From Lentisphaerota bacterium (lineage in GTDB: Bacteria; Verrucomicrobiota; Kiritimatiellia; UBA8416; JAFGIZ01), in the NCBI GenBank assembly GCA_016929365.1, contig JAFGIZ010000266.1, positions 1-7,020 of the forward strand: a stretch of DNA of 7,020 bases. The letters are read 5' to 3'. Made by a program: the position numbers and the translations under genes. Positions 1 through 7,020 of this stretch are shown here, one piece after another; position 1 is the stretch's first letter, and each line of letters opens with the position of its first letter. The notes beneath the pieces are model-generated. The model worked only from the letters and a program-made list of their open reading frames with translations. It made no database searches and had not been told where the DNA came from.

Positions 1-1
1 C

Positions 2-3000
2 ACGCCAGGCGCCGGCGCCGGACTCGACCTGGGCGAGGCCGTGGACTGCCTGGGCCGCCTGCACCGCCTCGAGGAAACCGACGCGCTAATTGAAGACGCC
101 GTGGCGGCGCACGCATCGGACTGGCGCCTGCTGCGCGCCGCGGCCCGCGAGGTTTTCAATCTGCCCCATTACGGCACCCTCATCGCCGGCGCATTCCGGC
201 GGGGCCCGCACCGCGGGGGCGGGGTTTATGTCAACAGCTTCGAGCGCGATCGCGTGCGCGCCCTGCAGCTCATGGAGCGGGCCCGGACACTGTGCGACGC
301 CCCGCCGCGCGAACAGGCCGCGTTCCTGCTCGACTACGCCAGTTTCCTGCTCGGCTATCGCGGCACCGACGAGGCCTGGCGGCTGCAGATCCTGGCCGAC
401 CTCTCGACCCTGCCGGATTACGAGGAAGGCCACCGCTACGAGCGGGACGGCGGCGCGGCGGGGGCGCCGGTGGATGCCGACGGCAACCCCGTCTTCCACG
501 CAGTTCCGGCGGGCTACGCGGACGCCGCGACGGACGGCGAGCGCTGGCGCTGGATGCTGCACCGGGCCGCGCAGCTCGATCCCGCGCGCGAACCGGAAAT
601 CCTGAAAGATTTCGCCGATTTTCTCCACCAACAGTTCGGCGTCCAGACCATGGCCTACCACGGGCGTCCGCACCCCGCGCCGTTGGGAACGGAAGACGCG
701 GACGACACGAGCGGCCCCTACGCCGTGCATACGCTCGGTCGCGGCGAGACCATCGCCCGCCTGGCGACCGGCATCCGGCGTTTCGCCCTGCCCGACGGGT
801 TCAACTTCATCGCTCTTTACGAACGCGTGGCCGCCGCGGGGTCGGATCCCTATGCCGAACAGGCGCTCAACCGTCTGGCGGAGATTTTCGAAAACCGCCG
901 CCAGTACGATGCGGCTGCCGCCTTCTGGCGGCGCAGCATCGATGCGCACGGACCGGGCAACCGGAACTGGAAGGCCCTGCGCCTCGCGCAAATCGTCGAT
1001 CCCTGGGGAAGCTTCGAGCCGGTCCTGACCCGTCCGGCGGGACAGCCCGCCGCGGTCGCGTACCGTTTCCGCAACGGCCGCCGCGTGCGATTCGAGGCCC
1101 ACCGCCTCGACGTCGACCGCCTCCTGGCCGACGTCAAGGCGTACCTGAACAGCAACCCGCGCCGGCTGGACGGGTCGCGGCTCCAGGTCGGCAACATCGG
1201 CTACCGGATCGTGCGCGAAAACGAAACGCAGTACCGGGGCGAACAGGTCGCCGGCTGGGACCTGGCGCTCGACCCCGATCCGCGCCGCTTCGACCGCCGG
1301 ATCACCGTGGAGACGCCGCTCACCGAACCCGGCGCCTATCTGCTCCGCGCCGCGCTCGACGGCGGCAACACGGTCACCATTGTCGTCTGGCTCAACGATA
1401 CGGTCATCGCGCGCAAACCGCTCGACCGGCAAACCTGGTTTTTCGTCGCCGACGCGGTGACGGGCGAACCCCTGGACGGGGTCAACGTCGCGTGCTTCGG
1501 CTTCCGCCAGATCCCGACCGACTGGAACCGGGCGGTCGGGCGCCGCTACAATATTGCCACCTCGCACTTCGCCGCCACGACCGGCGCGGACGGCCAGGTG
1601 CGGGTGGACGCGGACGCGCTCGACGACGATTACCGCTGGCTGATCGTCGCGCGGCGCGGCCCGCGCCTGGCATACCTCGGGTTTTCCGGCGTCTGGTACG
1701 GCCGCCAGCGCGAGCGCGAATACGAGGCCGCCCGGGCGTTCACGATCACCGACCGGCCGGTGTACCGCCCCAATCAGCCCGTACACTTCAAGGCCTGGGT
1801 CCGGCACGCCCGTTACGACCAGGATGCCACGTCGGACTTCGCCGGCCAGACGTTCACGCTGCGCATCGACGACCCCCAGGGCACCAAGGTGCACGAGGCG
1901 GCGTACACCGCGGACGCCTACGGCGGCGTCGCGGGCAACTACCTGCTGCCCGACGACGCCCCGCTCGGCGTCTATCGCATCACGATTCCGAACCGGGGCA
2001 GCGGCACCTTCCGGGTGGAGGAATACAAAAAGCCCGAATTCGAGGTGGCCGTCGACGCGCCCGCCCATCCGGTCATGCTGGGCGAAACGGTGACCGCCAC
2101 CGTGCGCGCGCGTTATTACTTCGGCGAGCCGGTTGTCGACGCCCGCGTCCGCGTCACGGTCCTGCGATCGGCCTACGACGCCGCCTGGTATCCCCCGGCG
2201 CCGTGGGACTGGCTGTACGGTCCGGGCTACTGGTGGTTCGGTTACGACTATGCCTGGTATCCGGGCTGGGACGCCTGGGGCTGCGAACGCCCGCGCCCCT
2301 GGTGGCTGCCCCCGCGCCGCACGCCGCCCGAAGTCGTGGCCGAGATCGATGTGCCGATCGGGCCCGACGGCGCCGTCGCGGTGCCGATCGACACCGCCGT
2401 GGCCCGCGCGTTCCACGGCGATACGGACCATCGCTACACGATTACCGCCGAGGTCACCGACCGCTCGCGCCGGACCGTCGTCGGCCGGGGCGACGTGCTC
2501 GTGGCACGCCGCCCCTTCAAGGTCCACGTCTGGGTGGACCGCGGTTATTACCATGCAGGCGACACGATCCGCGCCGACGTCGCCGCTCGCACGCTCGACG
2601 GACGGCCCGTACGGGGACGCGGCGAGCTGACCCTGTACCGTGTCCGCTACCCGGAGGCCCAACCCGTCGAGACCGCCGTGGAGTCCTGGCGGCTCGACCC
2701 CGATGCGCAGGGGCGCGCCGGCCTGGCGCTCACCGCGGCCCGGCCCGGCCAGTACCGCCTCGCCTACTCGCTGACCGACACGAACGCCCACACGATCGAG
2801 GGGGCCTACGTGTTCTGCGTTGCCGGCCGGACGCCCGACCCCGGCGCATCGTTCCGCTTCAACGACCTGGAAATCGTTCCCGACAGGAAGGCCTACGCCC
2901 CCGGCGAGACCGCGCGTCTCATGGTCCGCACGGCCCGGCCCGGCGCGACGGTGGTCCTTTTCGTGCGTCCGGCCGACGGGGTTTACCTCGAACCCGCCCT

Positions 3001-5938
3001 GCTCCGGCTCGACGGCCGGTCCGCCGTGCACACGCTCGAGATCGACCGGCGGGACATGCCGAATATTTTCGTCGAAGCGCTGACCGTCGCCGACGGCCGG
3101 CTCCATGCCGAAGCGCGCGAGCTCGTCGTCCCGCCCGAGAAACGCGTGCTCAACGTGGCCGTCGAACCGACCGCGGAGACCTGCAAACCCGGCGAAAGCA
3201 CGTCCGTCCGGCTGCGCCTGACCGATTTCTCCGGAAATCCCGTCGTGGGCTCCGTTGTGCTCAGCGTCTACGACAAGGCCGTCGACTACATCGCCGGGGG
3301 CGCGAACGTGCCCGATATCCGGCAGTTCTTCTGGAGCTGGCGGCGGAGGCACCATCCGCGGACCGAGCACAATCTCGATCGGCGGTTTCACAACCTGGAC
3401 CTTCCCGATGCGGCCGCGATGCAGGCCGTCGGCGTCTTCGGCCGGCTCATCCTCGACGAAGGCGCCGATCCCGACTCCAGGGAGTCAAACGGGGCGGTGC
3501 GGCGATTCGCAACCGACGCCGTCAAGTCAGCCGCGCCGATGCTCGAAGCCGCCGAACAGGAGGGCGGGTTGGTTCTCGGTGCGGCCGTCCCGGCCGCGGA
3601 GGCTCCCGCCGCCGCCGAACCGGTCGTGCGGAAGGCCTTTGCCGACACGGCCTTCTGGGCGGCCGCGCTGCAGACCGATGCCGACGGCACGGTCGCCGCC
3701 GATTTTGACATGCCCGAAAATCTCACAACCTGGAAGGTGCGCGCCTGGGCCATGGGCCACGGCACGGCGTGCGGCGAGGGGACCGCCGAAGTGATTACCC
3801 GCAAGAACCTGATCCTGCGCCTGCAGGCGCCTCGCTTTTGCGTGGAAAAGGACGAGGTGGTTCTCTCGGCCAACATTCATAACTACCTCGCAACCGCCGC
3901 GACGGTCACCCCCGTCCTCGAGCTTGACGGCGGATGCCTGGAGCGGATGCCGTCCGCCGGACCGGCGGCGCCCGTCGTCGTGCCCCCCGGGGGCGAGCAC
4001 CGCGCCGACTGGCGCGTGCGGGCCGTGCGTGAGGGCGAGGCCGTCGTCCGCATGAAGGCGCTCGCCGGCGACGCATCCGACGCCATGGAGATGCGCTTCC
4101 CCGTCCATGTCCACGGCATGCCCAAGACCGTGTCGTTCTGCGGGAGCATCGCGCCCGACGCCGCTTCCGCCGCCTTTTCCATCTCGGTCCCCGCGGCGCG
4201 GCGGGTGGACCGGACCCGCTTCGAGCTGCGCTGGTCCCCGACCCTCGCCGGCGCGCTCGTGGATGCGCTGCCCTACCTGGCATCCTATCCCCACGGGTGC
4301 ACGGAACAGACGCTGAACCGCTTTCTGCCGGCGGTCATAGCGCGCCAGGTCCTGGCCGGGATGGGCCTGGATCTCGCCGCCGTGCGCGACAAACGCACCA
4401 ATCTCAACCCGCAGGAGATCGGCGACGACCGGGAGCGGGCGGCGCAGTGGCAACGCCATGCCGCGAATCCCGTTTTCGACGAGGCGGCCCTCGACGCCAT
4501 GATCCGCCGGGGCGTCAACCGCCTGCTCTCCATGCAGCTTGCCGACGGCGGCTGGGGCTGGTTCTCCGGCTGGGGCGAGCACGCCACCCCGCACATGACC
4601 GCCACCGTGGTGCACGGCCTGCAGGCCGCCGAGGCCCACGGCGCGGCCCTCGTGCCGGGCATGCTCGAGCGCGGCGTGCAGTGGCTCGAAGCCTACCAGG
4701 CCGACCAGGTGCGCCGCCTGAACAACGCGGAAAGCAAAACCGATCCCTGGAAAACGCATGCCGACAACCTGGACGCGCTGGTCTTCAGGGCGCTGGCCGA
4801 CGCCGGCCGCGAGGACACGGCCATGCGCGCCTTCCTGTACCGCGACCGCAACACGCTGGCCGTGTACGGCAAGGCGCTCTTCGGACTGGCGCTGCACCGG
4901 CTCGGTCACGGCGGGCAGCGCGACATGCTGATCCGCAACATCGGGCAGTACCTCGTTGAGGACGACGAGAACGAAACCGCCTGGCTGAATCTCGGCAACG
5001 AGGGAACCTGGTGGACCTGGTACGGCAGCGAATACGAGGCGCAGGCGGCGTATCTCAAGCTGCTCGCCGCGACCGATCCCCGCGGCGACACGGCCGCGCG
5101 CCTGGTCAAGTATCTTCTGAACAACCGGAAGCACGCCACGTACTGGAACTCCACGCGGGATACGGCCCTGTGTATCGAGGCCATGGCCGACACCCTGCGG
5201 GCCGGCGGCGAGGCCAGGCCGGACATGACGCTGGACATCGCGATGGACGGCCGCACCCTCAAGACGGTCCGGATAGCGCCGTCCGATCTGTTTGCGTTCG
5301 ACAACCGGCTCGTGCTCGAAGGGGACGCCGTCCCGTCGGGCGAACACGAGATCACGGTCGCGCGGCGCGGCGCGGGCCGCCTCTATTTCAACGCGTACCT
5401 GGACGTGTTCACGCTCGAGGATTTCATGACGCGCGCCGGCCTCGAGATCAAGATCGGGCGCGCGGTCTACCGTCTCACGCGCGCCGAGGCGGCGGTTCCG
5501 GCGCGGGGCGCCCGGGGGCAGGCGTTGCGGCAGCGCGTCGAGACCTATACGCGCGAACGGCTCGACAACGGGGCGCAGCTGGAGAGCGGCGACCTCGTGG
5601 AAGTCGAGCTCACCGTTGAAAGCAAGAACGATTACGAGTACATCATTCTCGAGGATTACAAGGCCGCCGGCTTCGAACCCGTCGACGTGCGCAGCGGCTA
5701 TCGCCGGCGCGGCCTGCCGGCCTACGTGGAGCTGAGAGACGAGACGGTCTGCTTCTTCGTGCGCCGCCTCGCGCGCGGGACCCACAGCCTGGCCTACCGC
5801 CTCCGCGCCGAGATCCCCGGGCGCTTCAGCGCCCTGCCGGCGCGCGCCCGGGCGATGTACGCCCCGGAGCTCAAGGCCAATGCGGACGAGATCAGGCTGC
5901 GCATCGCGGATCCCGGGCACGCCGCGGAACCGCAGTGA
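2..5938 (+). CDS. Bacterial alpha-2-macroglobulin family protein with thioester, 5' partial
   Basis: This is a very large bacterial alpha-2-macroglobulin, a family known to trap proteases outside the cytoplasm through a reactive thioester. The frame is open to the left edge with no stop, so the GTG at 41 is probably internal; the true start and any signal peptide or lipobox lie upstream. Residues are numbered from 41. Residues 1-400 look alpha-helical, with a TPR-like stretch at 269-309. About 440-510 resembles an MG1-type domain. MG2 (about 565-655) carries DRPVYRPNQPVHFKAWV, followed by RVEEYKKPEFEV at 658-669. A Trp/Tyr-rich insert occupies 712-755. MG-like strands run from 824, and a bait-region-type domain spans 940-1086. 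A flexible linker (about 1095-1195) precedes the A2M signature (ADTAFW 1201-1206, NLTTW 1227-1231). The thioester domain spans about 1395-1725: GCTEQ has Cys1420 and Gln1423 intact, with DGGWGW at 1502-1507 and WNSTRDTA at 1702-1709. The C-terminus is MG10-like (AAGFEP 1875-1880, MYAPEL from 1939). No frameshift is apparent. Family assignment is firm; the protease target and cell location are inferred. Confidence 0.95.
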   Translation, partial: TPGAGAGLDLGEAVDCLGRLHRLEETDALIEDAVAAHASDWRLLRAAAREVFNLPHYGTLIAGAFRRGPHRGGGVYVNSFERDRVRALQLMERARTLCDAPPREQAAFLLDYASFLLGYRGTDEAWRLQILADLSTLPDYEEGHRYERDGGAAGAPVDADGNPVFHAVPAGYADAATDGERWRWMLHRAAQLDPAREPEILKDFADFLHQQFGVQTMAYHGRPHPAPLGTEDADDTSGPYAVHTLGRGETIARLATGIRRFALPDGFNFIALYERVAAAGSDPYAEQALNRLAEIFENRRQYDAAAAFWRRSIDAHGPGNRNWKALRLAQIVDPWGSFEPVLTRPAGQPAAVAYRFRNGRRVRFEAHRLDVDRLLADVKAYLNSNPRRLDGSRLQVGNIGYRIVRENETQYRGEQVAGWDLALDPDPRRFDRRITVETPLTEPGAYLLRAALDGGNTVTIVVWLNDTVIARKPLDRQTWFFVADAVTGEPLDGVNVACFGFRQIPTDWNRAVGRRYNIATSHFAATTGADGQVRVDADALDDDYRWLIVARRGPRLAYLGFSGVWYGRQREREYEAARAFTITDRPVYRPNQPVHFKAWVRHARYDQDATSDFAGQTFTLRIDDPQGTKVHEAAYTADAYGGVAGNYLLPDDAPLGVYRITIPNRGSGTFRVEEYKKPEFEVAVDAPAHPVMLGETVTATVRARYYFGEPVVDARVRVTVLRSAYDAAWYPPAPWDWLYGPGYWWFGYDYAWYPGWDAWGCERPRPWWLPPRRTPPEVVAEIDVPIGPDGAVAVPIDTAVARAFHGDTDHRYTITAEVTDRSRRTVVGRGDVLVARRPFKVHVWVDRGYYHAGDTIRADVAARTLDGRPVRGRGELTLYRVRYPEAQPVETAVESWRLDPDAQGRAGLALTAARPGQYRLAYSLTDTNAHTIEGAYVFCVAGRTPDPGASFRFNDLEIVPDRKAYAPGETARLMVRTARPGATVVLFVRPADGVYLEPALLRLDGRSAVHTLEIDRRDMPNIFVEALTVADGRLHAEARELVVPPEKRVLNVAVEPTAETCKPGESTSVRLRLTDFSGNPVVGSVVLSVYDKAVDYIAGGANVPDIRQFFWSWRRRHHPRTEHNLDRRFHNLDLPDAAAMQAVGVFGRLILDEGADPDSRESNGAVRRFATDAVKSAAPMLEAAEQEGGLVLGAAVPAAEAPAAAEPVVRKAFADTAFWAAALQTDADGTVAADFDMPENLTTWKVRAWAMGHGTACGEGTAEVITRKNLILRLQAPRFCVEKDEVVLSANIHNYLATAATVTPVLELDGGCLERMPSAGPAAPVVVPPGGEHRADWRVRAVREGEAVVRMKALAGDASDAMEMRFPVHVHGMPKTVSFCGSIAPDAASAAFSISVPAARRVDRTRFELRWSPTLAGALVDALPYLASYPHGCTEQTLNRFLPAVIARQVLAGMGLDLAAVRDKRTNLNPQEIGDDRERAAQWQRHAANPVFDEAALDAMIRRGVNRLLSMQLADGGWGWFSGWGEHATPHMTATVVHGLQAAEAHGAALVPGMLERGVQWLEAYQADQVRRLNNAESKTDPWKTHADNLDALVFRALADAGREDTAMRAFLYRDRNTLAVYGKALFGLALHRLGHGGQRDMLIRNIGQYLVEDDENETAWLNLGNEGTWWTWYGSEYEAQAAYLKLLAATDPRGDTAARLVKYLLNNRKHATYWNSTRDTALCIEAMADTLRAGGEARPDMTLDIAMDGRTLKTVRIAPSDLFAFDNRLVLEGDAVPSGEHEITVARRGAGRLYFNAYLDVFTLEDFMTRAGLEIKIGRAVYRLTRAEAAVPARGARGQALRQRVETYTRERLDNGAQLESGDLVEVELTVESKNDYEYIILEDYKAAGFEPVDVRSGYRRRGLPAYVELRDETVCFFVRRLARGTHSLAYRLRAEIPGRFSALPARARAMYAPELKANADEIRLRIADPGHAAEPQ

Positions 5939-5963
5939 CGCGGGCGGGGGGTTATGCCACAAT
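5935..5963 (+). promoter_or_regulatory. Candidate sigma-70-type promoter with extended -10 for the EEP gene
   Basis: GTGACG at 5935-5940 matches TTGACA at four of six positions. A 17-nt spacer follows, then CACAAT at 5958-5963, which matches TATAAT at four of six. A TG at 5955-5956, one base before the hexamer, makes it an extended -10. The -35 overlaps the macroglobulin stop codon. Transcription would start near 5970, leaving about six bases before the ATG at 5976; this fits the lack of a clear Shine-Dalgarno sequence there. The stretch is A/T-richer than its surroundings. The spacing and composition are what is seen; promoter function is inferred. Confidence 0.35.
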
Positions 5964-5975
5964 CCGGGCTCGACC

Positions 5976-6719
5976 ATGCGTTTTCTGCTCTACAACATCC
6001 GTTACGGGACGGGCGGGCGGCGCCCGACCACGCCGTTGAGCGGTTACCTGCGGCGCACGAGCGCCACGCTCGAGGCCATCACCGGTTTTATCCGCTCCGT
6101 GGACGCCGACATCGTGGGCCTGCTGGAGGTAGACGGCGGCTCGTACCGCTTTCACGGCCGCAGCCAGGCGCGCTATATCGCCCACACGCTGGGTCATTAC
6201 CATTCCTACCAGCATAAGTACGGCGATTCCTTCGCCGCGCGCTGGGTGCCCATGTTCGCCAAGCAGGGCAACGCGTTCATCGTGCGCGACCGCATTCACA
6301 ACGAACGCTTCCACTACTTCAACAAGGGGGTCAAGCGCCTGGTCATTGAGCTTGAGCTGGAAGCGCTCGACGTGTTTCTCGTGCACCTGGCGGTTTCATT
6401 CCGCACCCGCCGACGGCAGCTCGAGGAGTTGGTCGCGTTGACGCGGCGGAGCCGCCGGCCGCGTATCGTGGCGGGCGATTTCAATTTGCTCCGCGGCCGC
6501 CGGGAGCTGGCCTGGTTTCTCAAGGCCGCGGGTCTGAAAGACGCCGGGGGCCGGCCCGTACCCACCTTTCCCAGTTGGCGTCCGCGCCGCCAGCTCGACT
6601 ACATCCTGCACACGCCGGATATCGAAGTGGACCGCTTTACCGTTCCGGCCGTCCGGTATTCGGACCATCTACCTCTCGTGTGCGACTTCCGGACTCCCCC
6701 GGCTTCCGAAAGCCGCTGA
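5976..6719 (+). CDS. Endonuclease/exonuclease/phosphatase (EEP) family hydrolase
   Basis: This complete 247-residue protein belongs to the metal-dependent EEP superfamily (exonuclease III, DNase I and phosphodiesterase-like enzymes), which hydrolyse phosphate ester bonds. The expected active-site residues are in order: Asn7 in LLYNIRYG, Glu51 in DIVGLLEVD (metal ligand), His137 in VHL, Asp168 and Asn170 in AGDFN, Asp208 in RRQLDYIL, and Asp230-His231 in the final SDHLPL. The ATG at 5976 was chosen because the domain starts at once with MRFLLYN. The in-frame ATG at 5880 would add 32 unrelated residues overlapping the macroglobulin gene. No signal peptide or membrane segment is seen, so it is probably cytoplasmic. 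It lies 37 nt after the macroglobulin on the same strand and may have its own promoter (5935-5963). The substrate (DNA, nucleotide, phospholipid or sugar phosphate) cannot be read from sequence; the compact length and lack of extra domains do not settle it. Confidence 0.92.
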   Translation: MRFLLYNIRYGTGGRRPTTPLSGYLRRTSATLEAITGFIRSVDADIVGLLEVDGGSYRFHGRSQARYIAHTLGHYHSYQHKYGDSFAARWVPMFAKQGNAFIVRDRIHNERFHYFNKGVKRLVIELELEALDVFLVHLAVSFRTRRRQLEELVALTRRSRRPRIVAGDFNLLRGRRELAWFLKAAGLKDAGGRPVPTFPSWRPRRQLDYILHTPDIEVDRFTVPAVRYSDHLPLVCDFRTPPASESR

Positions 6720-6728
6720 GCGCCGACG

Positions 6729-6756
6729 CGCGACACCGGGTTCAGGCCATGTCGCG
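6729..6756. repeat. 7-bp inverted repeat between convergent genes, possible hairpin
   Basis: CGCGACA at 6729-6735 is the exact reverse complement of TGTCGCG at 6750-6756, with a 14-nt loop. It lies just after the EEP stop (6719) and spans the kinase stop codon (6742-6744). It could therefore form a hairpin at the end of both transcripts. No T-run follows on either strand, so it is not a standard intrinsic terminator, and a 7-bp GC-rich match may arise by chance in such DNA. Confidence 0.3.
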
Positions 6757-7020
6757 GGACACCGTGTTGTCGAAGGTCACCGTGATCACCGCACCCCCGC
6801 CGGCGGCGCTCCGGATCTGGAACGTCCCGCGGCACATGGCAGCGCGGTACTGCATAATCCGCAGGCCCATGCCCTTGAGCCTTGGCTCGTTAGCCGGCAG
6901 CGGCTCGCCGTCGTTCGAGACGGTCAGCCGGCCCGTCCGGCGGCCCGCATGAAAAGAGATGTCAATCCGATGGGGACGGCCGTGCCGGATCGCGTTGTTG
7001 GCCGCCTCCAGCGCAATGTA
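6742..7020 (-). CDS. Sensor histidine kinase, C-terminal ATP-binding domain (5' end outside window)
   Basis: These last 92 residues of a minus-strand gene form the end of a GHKL/HATPase_c domain, the ATP-binding part of a two-component sensor kinase. Numbering from the right edge, the N box is ALEAANNAIRHG, with Glu5 and Asn9 as the expected base and Mg-binding residues. The G1 box reads VSNDGEP (34-40), where the usual Asp-x-Gly-x-Gly has Asn36 and Pro40. The G2 box is GMGLRIMQYRA (50-60), followed by FQIRSAAGGGAVITVTF. The R-A after the G2 box is typical of NarX/DegS/UhpB-like (HisKA_3) kinases, so the missing upstream part probably holds a HisKA_3 dimerisation domain and sensor domains. 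The signal, the phosphorylated His and the partner regulator are not in the window. The gene converges on the EEP gene with 22 nt between their stop codons and is not in its operon. Confidence 0.88.
   Translation of the reverse strand, partial: YIALEAANNAIRHGRPHRIDISFHAGRRTGRLTVSNDGEPLPANEPRLKGMGLRIMQYRAAMCRGTFQIRSAAGGGAVITVTFDNTVSRDMA

Noticed and set aside
2174..2305. Transmembrane segment in the macroglobulin
   Set aside because: The aromatic stretch is broken by Pro, Gly, Asp and Arg and has no uninterrupted hydrophobic run of about 20 residues.
86..3391. 1101-codon open frame on the minus strand opposite the macroglobulin
   Set aside because: It has no recognisable domain and a low-complexity Gly/Val/Arg/Asp-rich composition. 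It is the expected shadow of a G+C-rich gene whose codons avoid stops on the opposite strand; the plus-strand frame has clear A2M domains throughout.
292..3708. 1138-codon open frame on the plus strand in another frame
   Set aside because: The product is almost entirely Arg, Pro, Ala and Gly, as expected for an off-frame reading of this G+C-rich gene.
5880..5975. Earlier in-frame ATG for the EEP gene, giving 279 residues
   Set aside because: The added 32 residues resemble neither the family nor a signal peptide and overlap the macroglobulin 3' end. The EEP domain starts exactly at the ATG at 5976.
3527..5977. 816-codon open frame on the minus strand
   Set aside because: Same kind of shadow, antisense to the thioester and C-terminal domains; no family motif was seen.
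6575..6952. Plus-strand open frame running through the convergent region
   Set aside because: It lies antisense to the histidine kinase and overlaps the EEP 3' end; the minus-strand frame has N, G1 and G2 boxes.

Overview
This 7 kb window is very G+C-rich bacterial DNA, about two-thirds G+C by eye with strong G/C at third codon positions. It is almost entirely coding. No RNA gene, CRISPR array, insertion sequence or attachment site was seen. Three protein genes are present, two of them cut by the window edges. The protein types suggest a free-living Gram-negative bacterium of the Planctomycetes-Verrucomicrobia-Lentisphaerae/Kiritimatiellae kind: a giant tryptophan-rich alpha-2-macroglobulin, an EEP hydrolase with the KQGNAF and PRRQLDYI blocks, and a histidine kinase ending GMGLRIMQYRA. 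This placement rests on recalled family style, not on a search, and is tentative.

Layout: from the left edge to 5938 (+) lies the 3' part of one huge gene, at least 1978 codons, for a bacterial alpha-2-macroglobulin. It has a helical/TPR-like N-terminal region, a string of macroglobulin (MG) beta-sandwich domains, a 44-residue Trp/Tyr-rich insert, a bait-region-like flexible linker, the A2M signature, a thioester domain with an intact Cys-Thr-Glu-Gln motif, and a C-terminal MG10-like domain. After a 37-nt gap, 5976-6719 (+) encodes a complete 247-residue endonuclease/exonuclease/phosphatase (EEP) family protein with all expected active-site residues. Converging on it from the right edge, 6742-7020 (-) is the C-terminal ATP-binding part of a sensor histidine kinase.

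How they relate: the macroglobulin is expected to act outside the cytoplasm as a protease trap. The EEP protein looks cytoplasmic and has a possible promoter of its own overlapping the macroglobulin stop codon, so the two need not form one functional unit. The kinase is convergent and independently transcribed; a short inverted repeat lies where the two transcripts would end. No pbpC (the usual partner of the E. coli-type macroglobulin) is inside the window. The main unusual features are in the macroglobulin: the aromatic insert, the long N-terminal helical region, and the segment inserted after the thioester. Nothing here clearly amounts to a new multi-gene system.
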